Positions 22,300 to 31,584 of a stretch of 64,000 bases of DNA are shown here, piece after piece. The notes under the pieces are model-generated. The model did not search any database. It saw nothing but the letters and a program-made list of their open reading frames with translations, and was not told where the DNA came from. The position numbers were made by a program, and so were the translations under genes. Origin of the DNA: Bordetella genomosp. 13 (lineage in GTDB: Bacteria > Pseudomonadota > Gammaproteobacteria > Burkholderiales > Burkholderiaceae_B); contig NZ_VEHL01000009.1 of assembly GCF_007679965.1 (NCBI RefSeq), positions 124,001 through 188,000 of the forward strand, given 5' to 3'. Each line of letters opens with the position of its first letter. Position 1 is the stretch's first letter.

Positions 22300-24483
22300 A
22301 TGCTGGACCTGGACATCACCGAATTCTTCGCCGACGACGGCCCGCTGGCCCGCGCCTTGCCCGGCTACCTGCGCCGGCAGTCGCAGGTCGACCTGGCCCA
22401 GGCCATCGAGCGCACCATGGCGCGGCGCGGCACGCTGGTGGCCGAGGCGGGCACCGGTATCGGCAAGACCTGGGCCTACCTGGTGCCGGCCTTCGCGCGC
22501 GGCGAGAAGGTGCTGGTTTCCACCGGCACACGCACGCTGCAGGACCAACTCCATGCCCGCGACCTGCCGCGCGTGCGCGCCGCGCTGGCGCTGCCCGTGA
22601 CGGCCGCGCTGCTCAAGGGCCGCGGCAACTACGTGTGCCACTATCACCTGGACCGCCTGCAGGGCGACGAGCGCGCCCTGAAATCGCGGGCCGAGATCAC
22701 CCAGCTGCGGCAGATCCAGGTGTTCGCCGGCATCTCCAAGACCGGCGACCGCGCCGACCTGGCCCAGATTCCCGAGGACGCGGACATCTGGCAACGCGTC
22801 ACCTCCACCCGCGAGAACTGCCTGGGACAGGACTGTCCGCGCATCCGCGACTGCTTCGTGGTCAAGGCGCGCCGGCAGGCGCAGGAGGCCGACGTGGTGG
22901 TGGTGAACCACGCGCTGTTCATGGCCGACATGGTGCTGCGCGAAGAGGGCGTCACCGACCTGCTGCCCGAAGTCGACACGGTGATCTTCGACGAGGCGCA
23001 CCAATTGCCCGACACGGCCACGCGCTTCCTCGGCAACAGCGTGTCCACGCACCAGCTGCTGGACTTCGGCCGCACCATGGAGGCAGCCGGCCTGGCCTAC
23101 GCGCGCGAGGCCGCCAAGTGGGGCGACATCTCGCGCGACGTCGAGACCGCCGCGCGCGAGCTGCGGCTGGCCTGTGCGTCGCTCGAGCGCGTGCCCGGCC
23201 GCAAGGCCACCTTCGAGGCCATGCCCGAGCCCGAGGTGTTCGACGCCGCGCTGGCGGTGCTGCGCAAGACGCTGGACGCCGCCACGCGGGCCCTGGCCGG
23301 CGTGGCCGAGAAGCATCCCGACCTGATGGCCGCCGCGCGCGGCGGCGCCGACCTGGTCACCCGCCTGTCGCGCTGGGCGTCGCCGGGGCGGCCGGGCGCA
23401 TCGGAAGAACACCTGGACCCGGGCTGGGGCACGGACGCCAATGGCCCCGAGGCCCAGGCGGTGGCCGAGGCCGCCGCGCCCGAGGTCGCGGCCGCGCGCG
23501 AGGCGGCCCAGGCCGTGCTGCGCGAAGCCGCCGCCGAGGTCTCCTGGACCGGTCCGGCCGTGCGCTGGGTCGAGCACGGCCAGCATCACGTGCGCCTGCA
23601 CGCCGCGCCGCTGTCGGTGGCGCAGGCCTTCTCGCGCAACCGCAAGCCCGGGCAGGCGTGGATCTTCACGTCCGCCACGCTGTCGGTGCACGGCGATTTC
23701 AACCACTTCACCAGCCAGCTGGGCCTGGACGATGCGGAAACCGGCCGCTGGGAGTCCCCGTTCGACTATCCCAACCAGGGCCTGCTGTATGTGCCGCAGG
23801 GCATGCCCGAGCCGCAGTCGCCGCATTTCACGGAACGCTTCGTCGACACCCTGATGCCGCTGCTGCAAGCCAGTCCCGGCGGCGCGCTGGTGCTGTGCAC
23901 CACGCTGCGCGCCGTCGACCGCGTGGCCCAGGGCCTGAAGGAAGCCTGCGAGGACGCCGGCCACGAGTGGCCCATCCTGCGGCAGGGCGAGGCCACGCGC
24001 CGCGACCTGCTGGAGCGCTTCATCAAGCTCAAGCATCCGGTGCTGGTGGGCAGCGCCAGCTTCTGGGAAGGCATCGACCTGCCCGGCGACGTGCTGACCC
24101 TGGTGGCCATCGACAAGCTGCCTTTCGCACCGCCCGACGACCCCGTCATCGAGGCCCGCCTGCGCGCCTGCCGCGCGCGCGGCGGCAATCCGTTCGAGCA
24201 ATACCAGCTGCCCGAGGCGGCCATCGCCCTCAAGCAGGGCGCGGGGCGCCTGATCCGCACCGAAAGCGACTGGGGCGTGCTGGTGGTGGGCGACGCCCGC
24301 CTGGTCGAGAAACCCTACGGCAAGCGCCTGTGGCGCGGCCTGCCGCCGTTCGCGCGCACGCGCGACATGGACGCCGCGCTGGCGTTCTTCGCGCGGCGAT
24401 CGGCGGGCGATCCCGCGGCGGGCGATCCCGCGGCGGGCGGCCCCGCGGCGGGCGGCCCCGCGGCGCTCCAGGAAGAACCCTGA
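22300..24483 (+). CDS. dinG: ATP-dependent DNA helicase DinG family
   Basis: A 727-residue XPD/DinG-like superfamily 2 helicase. Walker A is AEAGTGIGKTWAYL (about 48-60). The four iron-sulfur cysteines lie in GRGNYVC, NCLGQDC and RDCF. The DEAH box is VIFDEAHQLPD. The C-terminal helicase motif includes GSASFWEGIDLPGD and QGAGRLIRTESDWG. It unwinds R-loops and other duplexes during repair and replication. The last residues are a short tandem repeat (GDPAA/GGPAA). It is divergent from tex and convergent with bamD. Confidence 0.93.
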   Translation: MLDLDITEFFADDGPLARALPGYLRRQSQVDLAQAIERTMARRGTLVAEAGTGIGKTWAYLVPAFARGEKVLVSTGTRTLQDQLHARDLPRVRAALALPVTAALLKGRGNYVCHYHLDRLQGDERALKSRAEITQLRQIQVFAGISKTGDRADLAQIPEDADIWQRVTSTRENCLGQDCPRIRDCFVVKARRQAQEADVVVVNHALFMADMVLREEGVTDLLPEVDTVIFDEAHQLPDTATRFLGNSVSTHQLLDFGRTMEAAGLAYAREAAKWGDISRDVETAARELRLACASLERVPGRKATFEAMPEPEVFDAALAVLRKTLDAATRALAGVAEKHPDLMAAARGGADLVTRLSRWASPGRPGASEEHLDPGWGTDANGPEAQAVAEAAAPEVAAAREAAQAVLREAAAEVSWTGPAVRWVEHGQHHVRLHAAPLSVAQAFSRNRKPGQAWIFTSATLSVHGDFNHFTSQLGLDDAETGRWESPFDYPNQGLLYVPQGMPEPQSPHFTERFVDTLMPLLQASPGGALVLCTTLRAVDRVAQGLKEACEDAGHEWPILRQGEATRRDLLERFIKLKHPVLVGSASFWEGIDLPGDVLTLVAIDKLPFAPPDDPVIEARLRACRARGGNPFEQYQLPEAAIALKQGAGRLIRTESDWGVLVVGDARLVEKPYGKRLWRGLPPFARTRDMDAALAFFARRSAGDPAAGDPAAGGPAAGGPAALQEEP
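24406..24465 (+). repeat. 15-bp tandem repeat at the 3' end of dinG
   Basis: Four head-to-tail 15-bp units: two of GGCGATCCCGCGGCG and two of GGCGGCCCCGCGGCG. They encode GDPAA GDPAA GGPAA GGPAA and keep the reading frame, so copy-number change would alter tail length only. Confidence 0.9.
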
Positions 24484-24489
24484 AATGCC

Positions 24490-24514
24490 GACGGCCCGCG
24501 TGCAGCGGGCCGTC
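24490..24514. terminator. Hairpin between dinG and bamD
   Basis: GACGGCCCGC and GCGGGCCGTC form a perfect 10-bp stem with a GTGCA loop right after the dinG stop. No T run is present. It lies between convergent genes and could serve both. Confidence 0.55.
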
Positions 24515-24560
24515 GTGGGCATTCAGCGCAGGGGCGGCCGGAGGGCCGCACCGCGTGGCA

Positions 24561-25406
24561 TCAGCGCGAGAAGGGGTTCCACCAGCTCTTTTCGGCGGAC
24601 AGGCCCTCGGTCTTGAACTTGCTGTTGGGATAGTTCTGGGCCAGCACGCGGCTGGCATCGGCTTCCAGGTCCTTCATGCCCAGCTTGCCGTAGGACTGCT
24701 GCAGCAGGTACAGCGCTTCCTCGGCGGCGGGCACGCCTTCGAAGTCGGTGATGACGGTCTGGGCGCGGTTGGCCGCGGCCAGGTAGGCGCCGCGCTCGTA
24801 GTAGTAGCGCGCCACGTACACCTCGTTCATGGCGATGGCGTTGACCAGCCAGGTCATGCGCTGCTGCGCGTCGGGCGTGTAGCGGCTGTTGGGATAGCGC
24901 TTGATCAGTTCGGAGAACGCGTCGTAGGACGCGCGCAGGCCCTTGGGATCGCGCTCGGCCGGGTCCTGGCCGGTGATGTTCGTCATGAACGCGCTGGCGG
25001 GCGTGAAGTTGATCAGGCCCTTCAGGTACAGCATGTAGTCGGTGCCCGGATGGTTCGGATACAGCTGCTGGAAACGGTCGATGGCGGCCAGCCCCTGCTC
25101 GTTCTCGCCGTCCTTCCAGTTGACGTAGGCCAGCTCGATCAGGGCCTGCTGGGCATGCACGCTGAACGGATAGCGGCTTTCGATGGAGGTCAGGCGGGTA
25201 CGGGCGTTGTCCCAGTTGCCGGCGGAGACTTCCTCCTTGGCGTCGGCGTAGAGCTGTTCGGCGCTCCAGCCCGCGGTGGGGTCGTAGTCGCTCTTGGCGC
25301 CGCCGCAACCGGCGATCAGGAGCAGCGCCGACAGCGCGATCGCCGCGCGCAGGGCCGGCCCGCGTCGGATGGCGGAAGACGAGGGAGCAGCGGTGCGGTG
25401 AATCAC
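24561..25406 (-). CDS. bamD: Outer-membrane assembly lipoprotein BamD
   Basis: A 281-residue lipoprotein. The lipobox LIAGC places the lipidated cysteine at 34, after an unusually long N-region of about 20 residues with several Arg. The mature part has TPR-type repeats (AEQLYADAKEEVSAGNW, IELAYVNWKDGE, SYDAFSELIKRYPNSRYT). BamD is the essential partner of BamA in inserting beta-barrel proteins into the outer membrane. Divergent from rluD with 53 bases between, the common arrangement in betaproteobacteria. Confidence 0.95.
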   Translation of the reverse strand: MIHRTAAPSSSAIRRGPALRAAIALSALLLIAGCGGAKSDYDPTAGWSAEQLYADAKEEVSAGNWDNARTRLTSIESRYPFSVHAQQALIELAYVNWKDGENEQGLAAIDRFQQLYPNHPGTDYMLYLKGLINFTPASAFMTNITGQDPAERDPKGLRASYDAFSELIKRYPNSRYTPDAQQRMTWLVNAIAMNEVYVARYYYERGAYLAAANRAQTVITDFEGVPAAEEALYLLQQSYGKLGMKDLEADASRVLAQNYPNSKFKTEGLSAEKSWWNPFSR

Positions 25407-25459
25407 GAGGCGAATTTCCTAAGTGGTAGCATGGCAGGCCGATTATATGATTTGTCTCC

Positions 25460-26422
25460 ATGTCCGACACAGCCGTCTGCCCAGACCCGCTTTCCGACGA
25501 TGAACCGTTCGTGATCGCGCTGCCGCTGCGGACCCAGGCCGACCGGCTGGACAAGGTGCTGGCGGGGCTGCTGCCCGGCCATTCGCGCAGCCGGCTGCAG
25601 GGCTGGATCGAGGCCGGCCACGTGCACGTCAACGGCGCCCCGGCCAAGGTGCGCCAGATCGTCGGTCCCGGCGACCGCCTGGCCGTCTGGGAGCAGCCCG
25701 CTCCCGAAGACCTGGCCTTCTCGCCCGAACCCATCGACTTCACCGTGGTGGCCGACGGCCCCGACTGGATCGTGGTCGACAAGCCCGCCGGGCTGGTCAC
25801 CCATCCCGGCGCGGGCAACTGGAGCGGCACGCTGTTGAACGGCCTGCTGCACCGCTATCCCGAACTGACGCGCGTGGCGCGCGCCGGCATCGTGCACCGC
25901 CTGGACAAGGACACCTCGGGGCTGATGGTCGTGGCGCGCAACGAACTGGCCCAGACCCACCTGGTGCGCCAGCTCCAGGCCCGCACCGTGGGCCGGGAAT
26001 ACCTGGCGCTGGCGCAGGGCCATCTGCGCGCCGAGGGCACGGTCGACCGCGCCATCGGCCGCGACGCGAAGGTGCCCGTGCGCATGAGCGTCGAGCGGCC
26101 CGTGGCGCCCAAGCCCGCCATCACGCACTACCGCGCCGAGCGCCAGGGCGCGACGGCCGACGCGCGGCCCGTCTCGCAGGTGATCTGCCGGCTCGAGACC
26201 GGCCGTACCCACCAGATCCGCGTGCACCTGGCCAGCCTGGGCCATCCGCTGCTGGCCGACGTGCTGTACGGCGGCCAGGCCCTGGCCGGCGCGCGGCGCC
26301 AGATGCTGCATGCGCGCGCGTTGCGCTTCGACGACCCCGGCGGCGCCGGCCTGGTCGAATTCCAGTCGGCGCTGCCCGCCGACATGACCGCCGTACAGGA
26401 TGCGATTCAATGGACTACGTGA
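25460..26422 (+). CDS. rluD: 23S rRNA pseudouridine synthase RluD
   Basis: A 320-residue enzyme. Residues 25-85 form an S4 RNA-binding domain (RLDKVLAGLLPGHSRSRLQG). The catalytic aspartate lies in the RluA-family signature HRLDKDTSGLMVVA, and the later RTHQIRVHLASLGHP is also conserved. RluD modifies uridines in helix 69 of 23S rRNA. The gene overlaps pgeF by 13 bases, so they are co-translated. Confidence 0.93.
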   Translation: MSDTAVCPDPLSDDEPFVIALPLRTQADRLDKVLAGLLPGHSRSRLQGWIEAGHVHVNGAPAKVRQIVGPGDRLAVWEQPAPEDLAFSPEPIDFTVVADGPDWIVVDKPAGLVTHPGAGNWSGTLLNGLLHRYPELTRVARAGIVHRLDKDTSGLMVVARNELAQTHLVRQLQARTVGREYLALAQGHLRAEGTVDRAIGRDAKVPVRMSVERPVAPKPAITHYRAERQGATADARPVSQVICRLETGRTHQIRVHLASLGHPLLADVLYGGQALAGARRQMLHARALRFDDPGGAGLVEFQSALPADMTAVQDAIQWTT

Positions 26423-27180
26423 TCGGTGGGCTGCCCGTGGTCGGCGGCCCGCGCTGGCAGGGGGTGCGGTACTTCTGCACCACGCGCGGCGGCGGCGTCG
26501 GCGCGGCCCCGCACGACACGCTCAACCTGGGCATCCGCGCGGGCGACCGCCCCGAGGCCGTGGCCGAGAACCGCCGCCGCGTGCGCGCGGCGGTGCCGTC
26601 CGATCCGCTCTGGCTGCGCCAGGTCCACAGCGCCGACGTGATCGACGCGGACGGCGACGTCGCGGACGACACGCCCGGCGATGCCAGCGTCACCACGCGG
26701 CCCGGCCGGGTGCTGGCCGTGATGGCGGCCGATTGCCTGCCGGTGATCCTGGCCGACGATCAGGGCACCGTGCTGGGCGCGGCCCACGCGGGCTGGCGCG
26801 GCCTGGCTGGCGGAGTGCTCGAGAACACGCTGGCCGCCATGCGCGCCAAGGCGCCGCAGGCGTCGGGATGGCGGGCCTGGATCGGTCCCGGCATCGGCCC
26901 GTCGCACTTCGAGGTCGGCCACGATGTGCTGCAGGCGTTCGCCGACGGCGATGCCGAGGCCGCGGCGTTCTTCTTGCCGCGCCCCGGCATCGCGGACAAG
27001 TGGCTGGCCGACCTGCCCGGCCTGGCACGCTTGAAGCTGCAGCGCGCCGGCGTGGCCGAGCCCGACGTCAGCGGCCTGTGCACCGTGAGCGACCCGCGCT
27101 TCTTCTCGTACCGCCGCGACAAGGAGACGGGCCGCATGGCCGCGCTGGCGTGGCTGGCTCCGCGCGGCACCGCGGCATAG
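26410..27180 (+). CDS. pgeF: PgeF/YfiH laccase-domain protein (peptidoglycan editing factor)
   Basis: A 256-residue protein of the DUF152/YfiH family. Metal-site motifs are visible: RQVHSADVI, ADCLPVIL, AHAGWRGLAGG with the conserved Cys and His residues. PgeF trims L-Ser that MurC adds by mistake to peptidoglycan precursors; older annotations call it polyphenol oxidase. It overlaps rluD by 13 bases, matching the rluD-yfiH order seen in Escherichia coli. Confidence 0.9.
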   Translation: MDYVIGGLPVVGGPRWQGVRYFCTTRGGGVGAAPHDTLNLGIRAGDRPEAVAENRRRVRAAVPSDPLWLRQVHSADVIDADGDVADDTPGDASVTTRPGRVLAVMAADCLPVILADDQGTVLGAAHAGWRGLAGGVLENTLAAMRAKAPQASGWRAWIGPGIGPSHFEVGHDVLQAFADGDAEAAAFFLPRPGIADKWLADLPGLARLKLQRAGVAEPDVSGLCTVSDPRFFSYRRDKETGRMAALAWLAPRGTAA

Positions 27181-27188
27181 ATCGCGCC

Positions 27189-27218
27189 GCTGCGGCCGCA
27201 TCCGGATCCGGCCGCAGC
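27189..27218 (+). terminator. Long palindrome after pgeF
   Basis: GCTGCGGCCG and CGGCCGCAGC form a 10-bp perfect outer stem around an inner ATCCGGAT palindrome, eight bases after the pgeF stop. No T run follows. The remaining space up to phaC (27219-27421) holds no gene I can support. Confidence 0.5.
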
Positions 27219-27421
27219 AAGGCGGATGAGCCTGCCGCGGGCCCGATCCGACGCGCCTGCTGCCATGGTCGCTGCCCATACCGCGCGGCCGCCTCATGCA
27301 TACTGCGCTGCAGCATGAAACTGCGCCGCGTTCCCCGTATCCTTACTGAATTCCCCGCATTGACAGTGTTTGGTGTGCCATGCACCATCGACTCGCGCAG
27401 TTCCGATAACAAGGTGTCGCA

Positions 27422-29047
27422 GTGACCGCTCATCTATCCGCTACATGGCCCGTTCCGGTGAGCGTGGCGCCGGACGCCCTGGCACAGATCCAAGCCGATT
27501 TCTCGCGCGACTGGCTGCGCCTGTGCGAAGACGCCAAGCGCGGCACGCTGGCGCCGCCGACCGACCGCCGCTTCGCCAGCGCCGCCTGGAGCGCCAGCGC
27601 GCAGCACACGCTGATCGCGCATGCCTACCTGTTGTCGGCCCGCGCCATGGGCCGCATGGTCGATGCCGCGCAGGTCAGCGAGCCGCTGCGCGAGCGCCTG
27701 CGCTTTTCCATCATGCAATGGGTCGACGCGTTGTCGCCCGCCAACTTCCTGGCGTTCAACCCCGACGCGCAGCAGTCCATCGTCGAGACCGCCGGGCGCG
27801 CGCTGTCGGCCGGCATGTCGAACCTGCTGAACGACCTGCAGCGCGGCCGCATCAGCCAGACCGACGAGACCCAGTTCGAGATCGGCCGCAACGTGGCCAC
27901 CACGCCGGGCGAGGTCGTGTACGAGAACCGGCTCATGCAGCTGATCCAGTACGCGCCCGCCACGTCCAAGGTCTACCAGCGGCCGCTGGTGGTGGTGCCG
28001 CCCAACATCAACAAGTACTACATCCTCGACCTGCAGCCCGACAACTCCTTCGTGCGCCATGCCGTCGAGCAGGGCCACACGGTGTTCATCGTGTCGTGGC
28101 GCAACCCGGTGCCGGCCGACGCCGACGGCGTCGACACCGCCACCTGGGACGACTACCTCGACGAGGCCGTGCTGCGGGCGCTGGCCGTGGCGGCCGACAT
28201 CACCGGCCAGCCGCAGGTCAACGCGCTGGGCTTCTGCGTGGGCGGCACCATGCTGGCCTCGGCGCTGGCGCTGGCGCATGCGCGCGGCGAACATCCGGCC
28301 GCCTCGCTCACGCTGCTGACCTCGCTGCTCGATTTCCACGACACCGGCGTGCTCAAGGTCTTCGTCGACGAAGGCCACGCGCTGCTGCGCGACCATCAGC
28401 TGGGCCGCGGCGGGCTGATGCCCGCGCGCGACCTGGCCACCACGTTCTCGTTCCTGCGGCCCAACGAACTGGTCTGGAACTACGTGGTCGGCAACTACCT
28501 GAAGGGGCAGACGCCGCCGGCCTTCGATCTGCTGTTCTGGAACGCCGACAGCACCAATCTGCCGGGGCCCTTCTTCGCCTGGTACTTCCGCAACACGTAC
28601 CTCGAGAACAACCTCAAGGTGGCGGGCCGCACGCAGGCGCAGGGCGTGCCGCTGGACCTGACGCGGCTCGAGCTGCCCACCTATCTGTTCGGCTCGCGCG
28701 AAGACCATATCGTGCCCTGGACCTCCGCCTACGCGTCCACGCAGCTGCTGCGCGGACCCAGGCGCTTCGTGCTGGGCGCATCGGGGCACATCGCAGGCGT
28801 GGTCAATCCGCCGGCGCGCAAGAAACGCAGTTACTGGGTGGGGGCGGACGACGCGACCCTGCCCGGCGATCCCAACGCCTGGCTGGCCGATGCCGTCGAG
28901 CATCCCGGCAGCTGGTGGACGGACTGGGCCCGATGGCTGGGCACGCAGGGCGGCCCGCAGGTGCGCGCCCGCGTCAAGCTGGGCAACGCGCGGCATCGGC
29001 CCATCGAGCCGGCGCCGGGCAGATATGTGAAAGTCAGGGCCGTCTGA
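27422..29047 (+). CDS. phaC: Class I poly(3-hydroxyalkanoate) synthase
   Basis: A 541-residue polymerase starting at GTG 27422, preceded by AAGGTG. The N-terminal PhaC_N region is followed by an alpha/beta-hydrolase core. The lipase-like box GFCVGGT gives the catalytic Cys272; the Asp lies in GSREDHIVPW and the His in LGASGHIAGVVNPP. It polymerises (R)-3-hydroxybutyryl-CoA into PHB granules. The length is a little shorter than the about 590 residues of Cupriavidus PhaC, mainly at the N-terminus. phaA is not in this cluster. Confidence 0.95.
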   Translation: MTAHLSATWPVPVSVAPDALAQIQADFSRDWLRLCEDAKRGTLAPPTDRRFASAAWSASAQHTLIAHAYLLSARAMGRMVDAAQVSEPLRERLRFSIMQWVDALSPANFLAFNPDAQQSIVETAGRALSAGMSNLLNDLQRGRISQTDETQFEIGRNVATTPGEVVYENRLMQLIQYAPATSKVYQRPLVVVPPNINKYYILDLQPDNSFVRHAVEQGHTVFIVSWRNPVPADADGVDTATWDDYLDEAVLRALAVAADITGQPQVNALGFCVGGTMLASALALAHARGEHPAASLTLLTSLLDFHDTGVLKVFVDEGHALLRDHQLGRGGLMPARDLATTFSFLRPNELVWNYVVGNYLKGQTPPAFDLLFWNADSTNLPGPFFAWYFRNTYLENNLKVAGRTQAQGVPLDLTRLELPTYLFGSREDHIVPWTSAYASTQLLRGPRRFVLGASGHIAGVVNPPARKKRSYWVGADDATLPGDPNAWLADAVEHPGSWWTDWARWLGTQGGPQVRARVKLGNARHRPIEPAPGRYVKVRAV

Positions 29048-29109
29048 TCGTCCGCCGCAGTGGCGAACCAGGTATCGGCGTACAACGTGCGGCACAACGG
29101 AGAATTCTC

Positions 29110-29847
29110 ATGAGCGGCAAAATTGCATACGTGACAGGCGGGATGGGCGGCATCGGGACGGCGATCTGCCAGCGCCTGGCCAAGGACGGCTTCGTCGTCG
29201 TGGCGGGTTGCGGCCCCAGCCGCAACTACCAGCAGTGGCTGGACGAGCAGGCGGCGCAGGGCTACACGTTCCATGCCTCGGTGGGCAACGTGGCCGACTG
29301 GGATTCCACCAAGGAGGCCTTCGAGCGCATCGTGCAGGACCACGGTCCGGTCGACGTCCTGGTGAACAACGCCGGCATCACGCGCGACGGCCTGTTCCGC
29401 AAGATGTCGGTGGACGACTGGCGCACCGTCATCGACACCAACCTGAACAGCCTGTTCAACGTCACCAAGCAGGTGCTGGACGGCATGGTCGACCGCCAGT
29501 GGGGCCGCATCATCAACATCAGTTCGGTCAACGGCCAGAAGGGCCAGTTCGGCCAGACCAACTATTCCACCGCCAAGGCCGGCATCCATGGCTTCACCAT
29601 GGCCCTGGCGCAGGAAGTGGCCAGCAAGGGCGTCACGGTCAACACCATCTCGCCGGGCTACATCGGCACCGACATGGTCCGCGCCATCCGCCCCGACGTG
29701 CTGGAGAAGATCGTCGCCACCATCCCGGTGCGCCGCCTGGGCACGCCCGAGGAAATCGCCTCGATGACGTCGTGGCTGGCCTCCGACGAATCCGGTTTCG
29801 CCACCGGCGCCGACTTCTCGCTCAACGGCGGCCTGCACATGGGCTGA
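29110..29847 (+). CDS. phaB: Acetoacetyl-CoA reductase
   Basis: A 245-residue short-chain dehydrogenase. The NADPH-binding motif is TGGMGGIG near the N-terminus. Catalytic Ser, Tyr and Lys fall in INISSVNGQKGQFGQ and NYSTAKAG, and the PhaB-typical ISPGYIGTDMV follows. It reduces acetoacetyl-CoA to (R)-3-hydroxybutyryl-CoA for PhaC. GGAGAATTCTC precedes the ATG at 29110, 62 bases after phaC. Confidence 0.95.
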   Translation: MSGKIAYVTGGMGGIGTAICQRLAKDGFVVVAGCGPSRNYQQWLDEQAAQGYTFHASVGNVADWDSTKEAFERIVQDHGPVDVLVNNAGITRDGLFRKMSVDDWRTVIDTNLNSLFNVTKQVLDGMVDRQWGRIINISSVNGQKGQFGQTNYSTAKAGIHGFTMALAQEVASKGVTVNTISPGYIGTDMVRAIRPDVLEKIVATIPVRRLGTPEEIASMTSWLASDESGFATGADFSLNGGLHMG

Positions 29848-29963
29848 GCGCGGCTGCCGCGTAGCGATCACGCCGCCGGGCGGCCGTTCGAGGAGGGCGG
29901 CCGCCCGGCGGTACACTGCAAACCAATGCGATTAGAAGAGATCACCCGATCTTGGGGACAGTC

Positions 29964-30527
29964 ATGACGCAAGCACAGAACGGCGCCACTTTGCGCCTGA
30001 TCAAGAAGTACCCGAACCGCCGCCTGTACGACACGCAGACCAGTACCTACATCACGCTGGCCGACGTGAAGCAGCTCGTGCTTGCCAACGAGGAATTCCA
30101 GGTGGTCGACGCCAAGAGCAGCGAAGACCTGACGCGCAGCATCCTGCTGCAGATCATCCTGGAAGAAGAGAGCGGCGGCATGCCGATGTTCTCGTCCACC
30201 ATGCTGTCGCAGATCATCCGCTTCTACGGCCATGCCATGCAGGGCATCATGGGCTCGTACCTGGAGAAGAACATCCAGGCCTTCATGGAGATCCAGCAGC
30301 GCATGGCCGAGCAGTCCAAGGGCCTGTACGGCAGCCAGTTCGGACCCGAGGCCTGGGCGCAGTTCATGAACGTGCAGACCCCCATGCTGCAGAACATGAT
30401 GAACAACTACATCGACCAGAGCAAGAACCTGTTCGTGCAGATGCAGGACCAGATGCAGGACCAGACCCGCGCCATGTTCTCGACCTTCCCGTTCCCGCCC
30501 GGAGGCACGCCGGGCGGACGCAAATAA
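29964..30527 (+). CDS. phaR: PHB synthesis repressor PhaR
   Basis: A 187-residue DNA- and PHB-binding regulator. The N-terminal PHB_acc_N domain opens with LIKKYPNRRLYDTQTSTYIT, and PHB_acc follows (FYGHAMQGIMGSYLEKN). The C-terminus is Met/Gln-rich. PhaR represses phasin and its own gene when no PHB is present and is titrated onto nascent granules. ATG 29964 follows GGGGACAGTC; a TTG at 29952 in frame is less likely. Confidence 0.93.
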   Translation: MTQAQNGATLRLIKKYPNRRLYDTQTSTYITLADVKQLVLANEEFQVVDAKSSEDLTRSILLQIILEEESGGMPMFSSTMLSQIIRFYGHAMQGIMGSYLEKNIQAFMEIQQRMAEQSKGLYGSQFGPEAWAQFMNVQTPMLQNMMNNYIDQSKNLFVQMQDQMQDQTRAMFSTFPFPPGGTPGGRK

Positions 30528-30605
30528 ACCGGGGACGCCTTCGGGTTTGCCCGTCGTGGCCACATGACGATTCAGTGAAACGTCAGTTCAACGCGCTAAC
30601 ATTAA

Positions 30606-30620
30606 TGAAAACGGTTCTTG
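30606..30620. promoter_or_regulatory. Weak Fur-box-like element before ftrA
   Basis: TGAAAACGGTTCTTG matches the 7-1-7 Fur consensus at 8 of 14 places, about 55 bases before the ftrA start. The match is poor, and iron control of ftr genes is known from Bordetella rather than shown here. Confidence 0.3.
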
Positions 30621-30673
30621 TTTAAACCTGCGCGGCGCGCTCCGGGGCGCGTTGAAAAACTGAGGAAGCACTG

Positions 30674-31210
30674 ATGATGAAACACGGCGTGGCGCTGGCC
30701 ATGGGATTGGGTCTTTCGTTTGCCGTCCACGCGGCGGAATATCCCATCGGCAAGCCTGTCCAGAAGGGTGGCATGGAGATCGGCGCGGTGTACCTGCAGC
30801 CGATCGAGATGGATCCTCCGGGCATGATGCGCGCCGCGAAGGAGTCCGACGTGCACCTCGAGGCCGACATCCACGCCACCGCCGACAACAAGAGCGGCTT
30901 TCCGGAAGGCGAGTGGGTGCCCTACCTGACCGTGAAGTTCGAACTGCAGAAGGCCGGCAGCGCCAACGTCATCAAGGGCACCTTCATGCCCATGGTCGCC
31001 AACGACGGGCCGCACTACGGCGACAACGTCAAGCTCGAAGGCCCGGGCAAATACCACCTGAAATACACCATCCTGCCGCCGGGCGCCGACGGCATGGCCC
31101 ACTTCGGCCGCCACACCGACAAGGAAACCGGCGTGGCCGCATTCGCCGCCGCGTTCGACGTGGAATACGACTTCGTCTACGCCGGCACCGGCAAGAAGGG
31201 CGGCTATTGA
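30674..31210 (+). CDS. ftrA: Periplasmic ferrous-iron binding protein FtrA (P19/Tp34 family)
   Basis: A 178-residue exported protein with a signal peptide ending at HAAE. The mature part matches the P19/Tp34 iron-transport family (YPIGKPVQKGGMEIGAVYLQ and the metal-site segment KESDVHLEADIHAT), with Met/His ligands typical of copper and iron binding. In Bordetella FtrA is the periplasmic component of a ferrous iron system active at low pH. ATGA overlap with ftrB shows coupling. An ATG one codon downstream is an equally possible start. Confidence 0.92.
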   Translation: MMKHGVALAMGLGLSFAVHAAEYPIGKPVQKGGMEIGAVYLQPIEMDPPGMMRAAKESDVHLEADIHATADNKSGFPEGEWVPYLTVKFELQKAGSANVIKGTFMPMVANDGPHYGDNVKLEGPGKYHLKYTILPPGADGMAHFGRHTDKETGVAAFAAAFDVEYDFVYAGTGKKGGY

Positions 31211-31560
31211 TGCGCGGGCTGCTGGCTGCCGCATACGGCGCGGTGTTGGCCACCGCGCTGCTGGTGTTGCCCGCAGCCGCCGGCGCGGCCGAGCTGCCGA
31301 CCTTCACGCTCACATTCAAGCCCAACGGCACCTTCGAGCCCGAGCGCCTGGAAGTGCCGGCCGGCCGCTTCAAGATCGAGCTGATCAACGAAAGCAACGA
31401 GCCGGTCGAGTTCGAGAGCATTCCGCTGCGCAAGGAGAAAGTGCTGGGGCCCGGGGTCAAGTCCTTCGTGGTGATCACCATCTCGCGCCCCGGCGAGTAT
31501 CCCTTCTTCGACGATTTCCACCAGCAGGTGCGCGGCACGCTGGTGGTCAAGCCCGAGTAG
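31210..31560 (+). CDS. ftrB: Cupredoxin-like periplasmic protein FtrB
   Basis: A 116-residue protein with a signal peptide (to about residue 27) and a cupredoxin_1-type beta fold (FTLTFKPNGTFEPERLEVPA, later GEYPFFDDFHQ). In the FtrABCD model this protein helps oxidise or hand over Fe(II) to the FtrC permease. Start ATG overlaps the ftrA stop by one base. Confidence 0.9.
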   Translation: MRGLLAAAYGAVLATALLVLPAAAGAAELPTFTLTFKPNGTFEPERLEVPAGRFKIELINESNEPVEFESIPLRKEKVLGPGVKSFVVITISRPGEYPFFDDFHQQVRGTLVVKPE

Positions 31561-31584
31561 CGGCAACACAGGGCATTTCTGCAC

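Noticed and set aside
22831..22848. Inverted-repeat-like GGACAGGACTGTCC inside dinG, similar to the repeat after odhL
   Set aside because: It lies in conserved coding sequence (cysteine-cluster region) and is shorter and imperfect, so a chance match is more likely than a dispersed repeat.
22212..25514. A plus-strand frame of 1100 codons over dinG and bamD
   Set aside because: It runs in the wrong frame through dinG and antisense through bamD, both of which have clear motifs in their own frames.
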